Of a stretch of DNA of 64,000 nt, positions 1 to 8,647 are shown one piece after another. The stretch is taken from assembly GCF_025950235.1 (NCBI RefSeq), contig NZ_JAPDDT010000015.1, forward strand, positions 100,690 through 164,689, written 5' to 3'. The stretch's first letter is position 1. Every line of letters starts with the position of its first letter. The position numbers and the translations under genes were made by a program. The stretch is from Luteolibacter arcticus (GTDB lineage: Bacteria > Verrucomicrobiota > Verrucomicrobiia > Verrucomicrobiales > Akkermansiaceae). The notes beneath the pieces were generated by a model, which was not told where the DNA came from, ran no database searches, and saw only the letters and a list, made by a program, of their open reading frames with translations.

Positions 1-2222
1 AAAAGGTTGTTGGAACTTCCGGCGGAAATGGTCCCGGTTCCGTTTCCGCCGAAGGTGCGAATCGCGTTGTCCGAGTTTCCGGTGAGCAAGCAGTTCACCA
101 GGGTCACCGGGGTCTCCCAGATCCACAGGATGCCGCCGGGGGAGGTGTTGCCGGTCACCGTGAGGTGACGGAGCGAAGTGGCGACGGCTCCGGCGCTGAT
201 GGCCGAGGCGAGCCCGGTGCCGGTGTTGCCATGGAAGGTGGAGTTTTCGATTTCCAGCAATGGAGATCCTCCCCAGGCCTGGACCGCGCCGCCCTCGTAG
301 GCGGAGTTTCCGGTGAAGGTGCAGCTCCGGACCACGAGCGAGCCAAAGGACCAGATGCTGCCGCCGGAGTCTTCGACTGAGCCGCCGCGCAAGGTCAGGT
401 GCGAGATGGTCAGGCTGCCCGAACCCTCGACGAGGAAATGCCGGCGCCCGGAGTCGTTGGCGATATCGAGCGTGATACCCGGAGCTGTGGTCGGGCCGAG
501 GAGGGTGACGGTGTCGAAGATCCTCAGCGCCGCCGTGTCGCTCGAGTCGTTCCAGCCTTGGGAAAGGGTGATGGTCGAGCCGGCGAGCGTGGGCGAGAAG
601 GTGATGGTCTGGGCACCCGGGAGCGACCGGGAGTAAGCCAGCGCCTCGCGAAGGCTGGTGATCCCGTCGGTCGAGGTGCTCGTATCCGAGCTCGTGGTGA
701 CCGTCAGGCCCGGCAATTCGGTCACGGTGATGGTCAGCGTGCCCGAGCTCGTATTGCCCGTGGGACTGGCCGGGGATTGGTAGGTGATGGTGTGAACGCC
801 AATGCCGGCGGTCGCCGGGGTGAAGATCCCGGCGCTTACGCCCGGCCCGGAGAAGGTTCCCCCGGCCGGCGCGGCTCCACTGGCGCTTGCCAAATTCACC
901 GCGGCGGCATCGGCGCGCAGCGTCAGCTCCGTGGTCGAAAAGGTGACCGGCACTTGTGGGATGGAGGCCCGGTAAAACTCGATGCTCGCCGAGTTGCTGG
1001 ACACGACGACGTCCGGTGCCGCGTCTTCATTGACCCTGAGCGTGGCCGTATTGATGAAATTAATGCCGGGCGTGGTGACCCGCAAACCGACTCGCAGGGT
1101 GCCGTCGCCATTGCCGAGCAGCACGGCGAAGATGGGGCTGAAGGCGCCCGAGATCGGCAAGGCCGGCAACAACACGTCGAGATGGCCGTCGGCATTCATG
1201 TCGGCGATGTCGATGCGCGCGTTATTGCTGCCGAGGTAGTCGGCGCCGGCGGCGACATTGTAGGCCGTGTAGGCGCCGAAAGTTCCATCGCCGTTGCCGA
1301 GCCGGACGCCGATCAGGTGGCCCGGAAAACTGCTGCCCACCCCGGGCTCGTCGCCCAGCGCCGTGATCAGGTCCAGCTTCCCATCATGGTTCAAGTCCGC
1401 CAGCCGGACAAACATCTGCAAGGAGGCCGTCGCGACGTAGGAGGTGGCTAAGGTCGGCTCGCTGAAGGTGCCATCGCCCGCGTTCAACAGGATGCCCACC
1501 TCACCCAAGTTCACTTGGTTCACGACGGCCAAATCGGGCCAGGTGTCCCCGTTGATATCGCCGACGGCCATCGACCGGGCCATGGGGGCGAAGCTGCGCA
1601 CGGACGTGGAGTAAGCCACGGGCGAGCCGAAGGTGCCGTTCCCGTTGCCCGGAAAGACGACCGCGCTCGTCAGCTGCGGACTGCCCGGGTATCCGATCAT
1701 CACGACGTCGAGTTTGCCGTCCTGATCGACGTCCACCAGGTCCATTTCCCTGGCCGTGTAGGTGATTGGCACGGAGGTCGCCGCCTGAAAGGTGCCGTTG
1801 CTGTTGCCAAGCAAGACCTCCAGGGACGGGCTCAGTTGGGACGTGCCGGTCTGTGCGACCACGATGTCGAGTTTGCCGTCCTTGTTGACGTCGCCGAAGC
1901 GCGGGATGCCGAAGCCGGCGATCGGGTAGGCGTCCACCGTGAGGTGAATCCCGCCTCGCGACACCAGGGCATGGGTGGAAGCGTTGCCCCGGGGAAAGCC
2001 CGTGCGGACCACCTCGTCGAGGCCGTCTCCGTCGATATCCGCGACGTCCAAGTGGAGGTTGGCGGTCGTCGCAGGTGCCATTTGGATGCCATAAAGGCTG
2101 CCCAAGTTCGTGTATTCCGGTGTCTGGGCCCGGAGGCTGCCGGGCATGACCGAGATCAAAAGAGCCGCCAACGAAGTCCCAAGAAAAAGGCGGTTATGAT
2201 ATTTACGTGATACAGGGGGCAT
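1..2222 (-). CDS. secreted VCBS/FG-GAP repeat protein with beta-helix region (3' end beyond window)
   Basis: The frame stays open from an ATG at 2222 to the window edge, about 740 codons, so the C-terminus is missing. Residues 1-32 form a signal peptide ending SLRAQ. About residues 50-340 carry seven calcium-loop-like repeats, for example DIDGDGLDEV, DVNKDGKLDIV, DVDQDGKLDVV and DLNHDGKLDLIT, the hallmark of VCBS/FG-GAP propellers. A short Ig-like stretch follows. Next comes a CSLREA-type motif (TDGITSLREAL) and a serine/threonine/glycine-rich run of short strands (SLTISHLTLRGG, LVVRSCTFTGNS, LLEIENSTFHGN), typical of right-handed parallel beta-helices. Such proteins are exported and often surface attached; the substrate or ligand cannot be told. 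It faces modB, with 620 bp between the gene starts and ends. Confidence 0.85.
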   Translation of the reverse strand, partial: MPPVSRKYHNRLFLGTSLAALLISVMPGSLRAQTPEYTNLGSLYGIQMAPATTANLHLDVADIDGDGLDEVVRTGFPRGNASTHALVSRGGIHLTVDAYPIAGFGIPRFGDVNKDGKLDIVVAQTGTSQLSPSLEVLLGNSNGTFQAATSVPITYTAREMDLVDVDQDGKLDVVMIGYPGSPQLTSAVVFPGNGNGTFGSPVAYSTSVRSFAPMARSMAVGDINGDTWPDLAVVNQVNLGEVGILLNAGDGTFSEPTLATSYVATASLQMFVRLADLNHDGKLDLITALGDEPGVGSSFPGHLIGVRLGNGDGTFGAYTAYNVAAGADYLGSNNARIDIADMNADGHLDVLLPALPISGAFSPIFAVLLGNGDGTLRVGLRVTTPGINFINTATLRVNEDAAPDVVVSSNSASIEFYRASIPQVPVTFSTTELTLRADAAAVNLASASGAAPAGGTFSGPGVSAGIFTPATAGIGVHTITYQSPASPTGNTSSGTLTITVTELPGLTVTTSSDTSTSTDGITSLREALAYSRSLPGAQTITFSPTLAGSTITLSQGWNDSSDTAALRIFDTVTLLGPTTAPGITLDIANDSGRRHFLVEGSGSLTISHLTLRGGSVEDSGGSIWSFGSLVVRSCTFTGNSAYEGGAVQAWGGSPLLEIENSTFHGNTGTGLASAISAGAVATSLRHLTVTGNTSPGGILWIWETPVTLVNCLLTGNSDNAIRTFGGNGTGTISAGSSNNL

Positions 2223-2844
2223 GTGAAGACGGCGGCGATAGGAGGAAAGAGTATGGTCTGGGGGAATATCAGTAGCCTGAAACCGAAAAGAGCACGTGAG
2301 GAGTGTGTGTTCAAAAACCCCCACCCCGACTGAACCCACCCCGACCGGCTTTTGGTCAGCGGCTTGTGCCACCGCCAAACGTCGTTTGCAAGTGGCGATC
2401 CCTCGCAGTTGCCCGCCGTCCGCCGAGCGAATATGGCGCGCCGATGAAGGTCGTTTTGACTGGCGAATATCTCAGCTTCATTAATCCTACCAGACGTTGC
2501 GCGGCTTCAGCCACGTCCGGAGCAGGTGCTGCCCATGCCCGGACATCTCCGAGCTGGACAGGTCACAGGATTAGGAAGCTGACGGGGATGGCAGATTCCC
2601 GGGCATGATCCTCTCAAAGCAATCGCACGAGTGTATGATGCATGTTCCGGCAATGGCTTTTGGCAGGCGGTATAGCCACAGGAATAGCATGGTCTTGAAG
2701 CGTGTCGCAGAGGGACATCGGAACTGACATGGGACAAACCGCCAATGGGAACGTTCCGCAAGAGCTCGGATTCCAGTATCGCGATGCGACACCAGGTCAC
2801 CGTATGCGGTGGGCCGTGGGTTACGCGGTCGAGGAAGGCTGGCC
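2223..2844. other. gene-free interval with a degenerate palindromic repeat
   Basis: No convincing gene, RNA or promoter was recognised. The left part is the upstream region of the surface-protein gene. About 2768-2858 resembles the hairpin repeat seen better preserved at 19759-19854 and 48486-48576: it shares the opening ggattcc, the tatcgcgatgcgacacc block, a ccgtgggtt block and a final gcggtcg/cgaccgc pair. Confidence 0.45.
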
Positions 2845-2858
2845 TTACAGCGACCGCC
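2768..2858 (+). repeat. degenerate member of the three-hairpin dispersed repeat
   Basis: It opens with ggattccagtatcgc and has gatgcgacacc, ccgtgggtt and gcggtc blocks in the same order as the copies at 19759 and 48486. Its inverted repeats are eroded. It lies between modB and the surface-protein gene. Confidence 0.4.
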
Positions 2859-3510
2859 CCTTCGTCAGCCTTCCCGCTACCCACAGGGCAACGAAAGCGA
2901 TCCCTGCGGAAACGCCGGCGAGCATCCAGACGCGGTCGTCATTACCGGAGTGGAAGCTGCGGTAGATCGCGAGCGGGATGGTCTCGGTGACGCCGGGGAT
3001 GAGGCCGGCTACCATCATGGTGGCGCCGAATTCGCCGAGGGCCCTTGCGAAGCCGAGTACCAGTCCCGCGGCGATACCGCGCCGTGCGAGTGGGACGCTG
3101 ACGCGGGAGAAGACTTGCCACGGGGTTTTGCCGAGCGTGGCGGCGGCTTCTTCAAGGTGCCGTGGAACTTCCTCGAAGGCGGTGCGGATGCAGCGCAGCA
3201 ACAGCGGGAAGGCCATGATCGCTAGCGCGAGAACGACTGCTTTCCAAGTGAAGATGACTTCAATGCCCCATTTATCTAACATGCTGCCAAACGGGCCTTT
3301 TCTCCCGAATAGCTTGAGCAGCACCAAACCCGTGACCACCGGCGGCACCACCAGCGGCAGCATGACGAGGGTCTCGACCAGGGCCTTGCCCGGCCACTGT
3401 TTGCGGGCGAGCCACCAGCCGAACGCAAGGCCGAAGGGCAGCGACGCGATGATCGCCGCTGCCGACACGCCGAGCGTGAAAAGGATGAGCCTGAAATCGT
3501 CCGCCGTCAT
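2845..3510 (-). CDS. modB: molybdate ABC transporter permease ModB
   Basis: 221 residues, the usual length for ModB. It forms the inner-membrane channel of the molybdate importer. There are about five hydrophobic helices, and the EAA loop is visible in EEAAATLGKTPWQVFSRVSV near residue 125, followed by the conserved RALGEFGATMMVAG stretch of molybdate/sulfate permeases. The start codon overlaps the modA stop by four bases (ATGA), so translation is probably coupled. No modC ATPase gene follows: after the stop comes a gene-free interval, so the ATPase must be elsewhere. Confidence 0.93.
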   Translation of the reverse strand: MTADDFRLILFTLGVSAAAIIASLPFGLAFGWWLARKQWPGKALVETLVMLPLVVPPVVTGLVLLKLFGRKGPFGSMLDKWGIEVIFTWKAVVLALAIMAFPLLLRCIRTAFEEVPRHLEEAAATLGKTPWQVFSRVSVPLARRGIAAGLVLGFARALGEFGATMMVAGLIPGVTETIPLAIYRSFHSGNDDRVWMLAGVSAGIAFVALWVAGRLTKGRSL

Positions 3511-4235
3511 TTCTCCGCCAGCCCGAACCCGGGGGCTGTGAAGATCTTCGACGCTTCATCCGATTTCAGGAAGTCTGCAAATTTCCTGGCTTCGTCCGCC
3601 TGCTTGGTCGCGGTGCAGATGGCCACCGGATAGACGATCGCCGGAGCTTCCCCGGCGGGGACGGTCCAGGTGACCTTCACCTTCTTCGAGATGGCGGCGT
3701 CGGTTTTGTAAACGATGGCAGCATCGGCGTTGCCGGCTTCCACGGCGGCGAGCGCGGCGCGGACATTCTCGCTGCCCACGCACTTCGGGCCGATGCTTTC
3801 CCAGAGGTTCTGCTGGGTCAGCCAGGTCTTGGCATAGACGCCGGCCGGGACCGCGACGGGATCGCCGATCGCGATTCGCTTGAAATTCGCGAGGTCGGCT
3901 CCGCTGGACACCTTGGCGTCGGATTCGGCGGGCACCGCAATGACGAGGGAGTTGGTAAGCAGCTTGGTGACGTCGCGCACCAGCTTGGCCTTCTCGAGTT
4001 TCGCCATCGTCACCTCGTCGGCGGAAATGAAGACATCGAGCGGCGCGCCTTCCTCGATCTGGCGGGCCAGCACGTTCGATCCGGCGAAGGCCGGCGTGAC
4101 CTTGGTGCCGTGCGCTTTCTGGTACGCGGCGGCGACTTCGTTGACGGCTTCCGCGAGACTGGCGGCGGCGGCGACGCGGAGTTCACCTGCTGCGGCGGCG
4201 AGCGAGGAGAGCAGGAGGAGAAACAGGGCTTTCAT
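3507..4235 (-). CDS. modA: molybdate-binding periplasmic protein ModA
   Basis: 242 residues with a signal peptide of about 17 residues (LLLLSSLAAAAG). It then has the classic ModA opening LRVAAAASLAEAVNEVAAAY, and PAFAGSNVLARQIEEGAPLDVFISAD, which contains the first oxyanion-binding serines. Near the C-terminus, DAAIVYKTDA matches the second ligand-binding loop. It binds molybdate or tungstate outside the inner membrane and passes it to ModB. It is first in a two-gene operon with modB and is divergent from the E1-alpha-like gene at 4381. No ModE-type operator or Moco riboswitch was recognised upstream. Confidence 0.93.
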   Translation of the reverse strand: MKALFLLLLSSLAAAAGELRVAAAASLAEAVNEVAAAYQKAHGTKVTPAFAGSNVLARQIEEGAPLDVFISADEVTMAKLEKAKLVRDVTKLLTNSLVIAVPAESDAKVSSGADLANFKRIAIGDPVAVPAGVYAKTWLTQQNLWESIGPKCVGSENVRAALAAVEAGNADAAIVYKTDAAISKKVKVTWTVPAGEAPAIVYPVAICTATKQADEARKFADFLKSDEASKIFTAPGFGLAEK

Positions 4236-4380
4236 GAAATGAGAGTCTGGGGCGAAGCTTTGGCTCAGACAGAAGCACCGGCATCATATACTGCAAGAGC
4301 GCGGGAATGCAGCGGACGGTCCTCAGGCATGTCTCCATGCTGGCCAATTGCCCGGCGATCCGGCAAGAGAATCGGTGGCC

Positions 4381-5430
4381 ATGGATTATCGCGAGCACGC
4401 CATCAACCGGGACTGGTCCGCGGAGGACAAGATCGACCTGTTCCGCCAGATGCTGCGTATCCGGCGATTCGAGCAGGAGGCGATGAAGTATTACCAAGGA
4501 GGGCGAATTGGTGGCTGGCTTCCGCTCGACATCGGCCAAGAGTCGATCGCGATCTCCGTGCGGTCGGTGATGGGGATGGACGACCACTCATTGAGTGGCT
4601 TCCGCGGCATTGGGCACGCGTTGGCGGCGGGGATCGGAATGGGGCCGATCATGGCGGAGTTGTTCGGCAAGTTGAACGGCGTCTCTAAAGGAAAGGGCGG
4701 CGCTGTCTCTCATTACTCCCCGGCTCTGCATCATTGGGGTGCATACGGTCTGGCTGCCGCCCACACGCCTTTGGCTGCGGGGTTGGCATTTGCCTTGAAG
4801 CAACGGGAGATCCGCGGGGCGGTAGTTTGTTTCATGGGCGATGGCTCGGTCAATCAAGGCGTCTATCACGAGGCATTGAACCTCGCCGGACTGTTCGGAC
4901 TGCCAGTGGTCTATTTAATCGAGAACAACGGGTATGCGATGGGCATGTCGGTGTCGCGCTCGTCGCGCTTCAAGGAATGCCTCGCCCGGCGGGCGGAGGG
5001 CTACGACATCGACTGGGATCACTTTGGCGGCAGTGATCCTTACGAAATCCGGGCACGCGTTTCTGATGCGCTTCAGCGGGCTCGTCTGGAATCCCGGCCG
5101 ACGGTGGTCGAAATCGAAACGTATCGCTTCTACGGATTTCACATCGCCGATGCGAACCACCAGAAGTATCGCACGCGGCAGGAAGTCCAGGAACGAAGGG
5201 CGCGTGATCCACTCGGGCTTTGGCGGAAGCACTTGCTGGATGATGGTATTCTCGATGAAGCGGCGGCTGGAGACCTGGATCTGCAGGCCAAGGAGGAGGC
5301 GATGGAAGCCGTCCGATTTGCCGGGGCAGGAGAAGTGCCCTCGATTTCTGATATCGTCCGCGATGTGTATTGGGAGAGTGATCACGACACGGAGGCGTCG
5401 CGGATTGGGCGGCATTTCTTCGGCGAGTAG
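4381..5430 (+). CDS. thiamine-diphosphate-dependent dehydrogenase E1 alpha-like subunit
   Basis: 349 residues from ATG 4381; an in-frame TTG at 4348 is less likely. The TPP/Mg motif is visible as GDG at residues 153-155, followed 27 residues later by ENN at 181-183. GKGGAVSHY near 104-112 corresponds to the G-x-GGSMH loop of pyruvate, acetoin or branched-chain 2-oxoacid dehydrogenase E1-alpha chains. FRGIGHALAAG replaces the usual YR-HG block. These enzymes decarboxylate a 2-oxoacid and pass the acyl group to a lipoyl E2. No E1-beta, E2 or E3 gene is adjacent, so the substrate is unknown. The C-terminal ~80 residues are less typical. Confidence 0.85.
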   Translation: MDYREHAINRDWSAEDKIDLFRQMLRIRRFEQEAMKYYQGGRIGGWLPLDIGQESIAISVRSVMGMDDHSLSGFRGIGHALAAGIGMGPIMAELFGKLNGVSKGKGGAVSHYSPALHHWGAYGLAAAHTPLAAGLAFALKQREIRGAVVCFMGDGSVNQGVYHEALNLAGLFGLPVVYLIENNGYAMGMSVSRSSRFKECLARRAEGYDIDWDHFGGSDPYEIRARVSDALQRARLESRPTVVEIETYRFYGFHIADANHQKYRTRQEVQERRARDPLGLWRKHLLDDGILDEAAAGDLDLQAKEEAMEAVRFAGAGEVPSISDIVRDVYWESDHDTEASRIGRHFFGE

Positions 5431-5434
5431 GTGC

Positions 5435-5572
5435 GGCCTTTGGAGTGCGGTGGCTTGTCGGCGCTTTTCTTTCCGAGGCTTGCCGAGGGTAAAACGTTCC
5501 TGGAACGATTCTTCACGGCGACGAGTCGCCTGCCCGAAAGCGGTGACGGGTCCCCGCACTCCGTGGCTCACG
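5435..5572. repeat. imperfect palindromic element
   Basis: The left arm (tttggagtgcggtggcttg, near 5437) and right arm (tccccgcactccgtggc, near 5553) are imperfect inverted copies. The element fills the space between the convergent E1-alpha-like and lysR genes and slightly overlaps the lysR 3' end. The layout resembles the 213-bp palindrome at 35375-35587. Confidence 0.5.
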
Positions 5573-6443
5573 CCTCTTCTACTTCGGCTTTGAGGACCGC
5601 GAGGAACTTCGCGAGGGCCGGATTGGTGTCGCCTTTCCGCCACGCGGCGGCGACGGACCAGGCGGCTTCCTTGTCGCGCAGCGGGTGCTGGCGGAGGTCG
5701 GGGAAGCGGCTGGTACCGCCGGACTGGGGGATGACGGTGACGCCGAGGCCGGCCTCGACCAGGGCGAGGGCGGTGCTGAATTCCGGCACTTGCTGGACGA
5801 TGCGCGGGTGAAAGCCGTGCTTCCCGCACAGCCGCAACACGTGCCCGAAGAAGCCGGGCGAGCGCTCCTTCGAGATGCTAACGAAGGGCAGATCGCGGCA
5901 GCTTGCGATCGTGGCATTGGCAGGCAGGGGAAAGGCGGCCGACGAGACCAGCGTAAGACGGTCCTTGATCACCGGTAGCAACTTGAACTCGGACGGTGCG
6001 GGCAGGCGGATGATGCCGAGGTCCAGCGAGCCATTCCGCAGCCCGGCCACCTGCTCCTCCGTGGACATGTCGCGCAGGCCGATCTGGATGCCCGGAGCGT
6101 TCTTGCGAAGCTTCACGATCACGCGCGGCACCAACTCCATCGTGTGCATGCCGAAGCCGAGGGCGAGCTTGCCCGATTCACCGAGCGCCGCCGCGCGGGC
6201 GCTTCCCAGCAGGCGATCGAAGCTGGCGACGACGTCGCGGGAGTCCTTGAGGAACTGCTTCCCCAGTGAACTGAGCGTGGTGCCATGGCGTCCGCGCTCG
6301 AAAAGGGGTGCGCCCAATTCGTCTTCCATCCGGCGGATCTGCTTGGTCAGGGCGGGCTGGCTCAGATTCAATAGCCGCGCGGCCCGGCCGAAATGAAGCT
6401 GCTCCGCGAGCAGGACGAAGGATTTCAATTCGCGCATTTCCAT
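5568..6443 (-). CDS. LysR-family transcriptional regulator
   Basis: 291 residues. The N-terminal winged helix (residues 1-60) reads LKSFVLLAEQLHFGRAARLL then NLSQPALTKQIRRMEDELG, the standard LysR signature. It is followed by a periplasmic-binding-protein-like effector domain of about 200 residues. It is divergent from the MFS exporter gene at 6514 with only about 70 bp between start codons, so it probably controls that transporter; this is an inference from gene order. The effector is unknown. Confidence 0.92.
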   Translation of the reverse strand: MEMRELKSFVLLAEQLHFGRAARLLNLSQPALTKQIRRMEDELGAPLFERGRHGTTLSSLGKQFLKDSRDVVASFDRLLGSARAAALGESGKLALGFGMHTMELVPRVIVKLRKNAPGIQIGLRDMSTEEQVAGLRNGSLDLGIIRLPAPSEFKLLPVIKDRLTLVSSAAFPLPANATIASCRDLPFVSISKERSPGFFGHVLRLCGKHGFHPRIVQQVPEFSTALALVEAGLGVTVIPQSGGTSRFPDLRQHPLRDKEAAWSVAAAWRKGDTNPALAKFLAVLKAEVEEA

Positions 6444-6513
6444 CGCCCGAGGTTATCACCGTCATGAAATCATGCCATTGGAAGAATCGCCAGATTGCGA
6501 GGATGATGCGCCC

Positions 6514-7728
6514 ATGAATCGGGAAGCCACTTGCACGGGGCTGACGACCGCGCCGCTGGATCGCTCGCGTGCCCGCTGGGCGGCATCAGTCATGTTCCTC
6601 GTCGATGGCATCGGCTTCGGCACCTGGGCGGCGATGATTCCGTCGGTGAAGCAGAAGTTCGCCCTGAGTGAATCCGGGCTGAGCATCGTGTTGCTGGCGA
6701 TCGTCGCCGGGGCGCTGATGTCGATGTCGCTGATCGGCCGGGCTTTGTCGCGGTATGGGAGCGGCAGGATGCTGGCGTGGCTGGCACCGGGCTACGCGGT
6801 CGCGCTGGCCTTGATCGCACTCGCGCCTGGCTTCGGCTGGTTGCTCGGGGCGGCGATGATTTTCGGGGCTTTCAAGGGGTCGCTCGACGTGTCGGTGAAT
6901 GCCCAGGCGATCACGATCGAGAGCGCGGGTAGCAAGCCGATCATGGCGACGTTTCAGGCGCTGTGGAGCATCGGCGGTCTGGTCGCGGCGGTTCTTGTCG
7001 GGCTTGCCTTGAAGCAAGGTGTGGCCCCACTCGTGACCACGCTGGTAATCGCCGCGGCGCTCTTGGTGGCCGCGCTGGTGAGTTCCGGCGCGCTCGCGGG
7101 AGGCGATGCTTCGACCACGAAGCGCAAGCGCGGATTCGCGCTGCCGAATGGGAGGATCCTGCGGATCGGCGCACTCGCGTTTCTCGCGTTGTTTGCCGAG
7201 GGTGTGATGATGGACTGGAGCGCCGTTTACACGCGGACCGTGGCGGGTGCGGAAGCCTGGCTGGCGCCGCTTGCTTACGGGATGTTCTCGCTTTCGATGG
7301 CGACGGGCCGCTTGCTCGGTGACCGGGTTACGGCGCGCCATGGTGGACTCGCGGTGCTGCGGGTGAGCGGGCTGCTGACCTTTGTCGGACTGCTCTTGAT
7401 CATCGCTTGGCATGCGTGGCCGGTGACTTTCCTCGGCCTTGGCTTTGCCGGCCTCGGCCTTGCGAATTTGGTGCCCGTGCTGGTGGGTGCCGGTGGCCGG
7501 GCGCACGAGGAAAGCGTCGGCCAAGGGGTTGCGACCGTTTCGATGATCGGCTACTTCGGCTTCCTCGCTGGCCCGCCGGCGATCGGTGGGCTCAGCCACT
7601 GGATCGGGCTGCCCGGGGCCTTTGGCGTGGTGGTCGTGTTCGCGCTGCTGCTTGCGGTGTGGGGGCCGGGGGTTTTGGGGAGGGCTTCGGTGAATAGCGG
7701 CGCGCCATCAGGATCATCTTCGGACTGA
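6514..7728 (+). CDS. major facilitator superfamily transporter
   Basis: 404 residues from ATG 6514, chosen because GAGGA lies about ten bases upstream; an ATG at 6472 would add 14 polar residues. About twelve hydrophobic helices run from residue 20 to the end. The opening WAASVMFLVDGIGFGTWAAM, with an acidic residue in helix 1, and the GRALSRYGSGRML loop between helices 2 and 3 resemble the FucP/YbjJ-like MFS branch. It is divergent from the LysR gene that probably regulates it. Substrate unknown; sugar, drug or amino-acid efflux are all possible. Confidence 0.88.
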   Translation: MNREATCTGLTTAPLDRSRARWAASVMFLVDGIGFGTWAAMIPSVKQKFALSESGLSIVLLAIVAGALMSMSLIGRALSRYGSGRMLAWLAPGYAVALALIALAPGFGWLLGAAMIFGAFKGSLDVSVNAQAITIESAGSKPIMATFQALWSIGGLVAAVLVGLALKQGVAPLVTTLVIAAALLVAALVSSGALAGGDASTTKRKRGFALPNGRILRIGALAFLALFAEGVMMDWSAVYTRTVAGAEAWLAPLAYGMFSLSMATGRLLGDRVTARHGGLAVLRVSGLLTFVGLLLIIAWHAWPVTFLGLGFAGLGLANLVPVLVGAGGRAHEESVGQGVATVSMIGYFGFLAGPPAIGGLSHWIGLPGAFGVVVVFALLLAVWGPGVLGRASVNSGAPSGSSSD

Positions 7729-7865
7729 TGTAGGCATGAAGCGCGAGGTACCTTTTGCGTAGTCGCACTTGTGGAAGTGCGGAGCGGTCTTTGGAGGCGG
7801 GCAGTTCGCGTGCTTCCGCATTGTCACCAATGCGCCTACTGAGGAATGCACGGATTCGCGGATGT

Positions 7866-8396
7866 TCATGGGACGAGTGATTTGGAAAGGATGACGCTGC
7901 GGTAGTTCGTGGTCGACCAGTCGGCGAACTCGATGAAGCGGTAGCCGAGCTTCTCATACCACTGCCGCAGGTGATGCGCTTGCTCCGCGGTATCGAGAGC
8001 GAGTTCACGGCCTTCGCGTCCGACGGCTTCATTCTCTAACGTCCCGATCATGCGACGGCCCAGGCCGAGGCGCTGGAGGTCCGGGCGCACGGCGAATTGG
8101 CCGAAGGAAAACACGCCGGGCTCGCGATACCACGCGCATGAGGAATTCGGTCCGGCGGTGGGGTAGAGCGTGACAGTGGCTACGATTTCACCGTCGAGTT
8201 CGCCGACAAACGGTCTCCCGCGCTGGAGGCGGCTGAGCGTGACCTCATCGCTCTGATGCGTCGCGGTGTAGCGCAGTCCCATCGCTGCGAGCGGTGCATA
8301 GGCCGCATGCAAGAGCCGGGTGATTTTCGGGATCGGGTCGTGCTCGCGCCATGGGCGGATCGAGATGCGATCGTGGATTTGGTCGCCGGGGGCCAT
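7866..8396 (-). CDS. GNAT-family N-acetyltransferase
   Basis: 176 residues from ATG 8396; GTG codons upstream could extend it to 8456. The acetyl-CoA-binding motif A is visible in GQFAVRPDLQRLGLGRRMIG (Q/R-x-x-G-x-G/A), preceded by the beta-4 strand. The C-terminal YEKLGYRFIEF is typical of the family end. It transfers an acetyl group from acetyl-CoA to an amine; the acceptor is unknown. It stands alone between the MFS gene and the antiporter. Confidence 0.85.
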   Translation of the reverse strand: MAPGDQIHDRISIRPWREHDPIPKITRLLHAAYAPLAAMGLRYTATHQSDEVTLSRLQRGRPFVGELDGEIVATVTLYPTAGPNSSCAWYREPGVFSFGQFAVRPDLQRLGLGRRMIGTLENEAVGREGRELALDTAEQAHHLRQWYEKLGYRFIEFADWSTTNYRSVILSKSLVP

Positions 8397-8647
8397 CGCG
8401 AGAGATTCCCGCAGTATCCCGGCTCTGGCGATGACGGATGTTGCCGGCTCCACCACCCGCGAAACCGGGAATTTCCTTACAGTGACACCGCATGTAGGGG
8501 GTGGCCCTTACAGCGGGAATCTCATGCTGATCCGATGCGATTGGTATTTCTGATTGGGAATAAGCGAAATTTTCCACTGGATTAAAAAATCGCGGACAAG
8601 GCGGCATCGGTCCGTAGGGTGGGGCGGCTTTTTCCCCTTATCCCAAC

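Noticed and set aside
399..2210. Long plus-strand frames opposite the surface-protein gene
   Set aside because: They are Arg/Gly-rich shadows; the minus frame has a signal peptide and clear calcium-loop repeats.
4236..4380. Moco riboswitch upstream of modA
   Set aside because: No convincing conserved stems could be traced by eye in the 140 bp.
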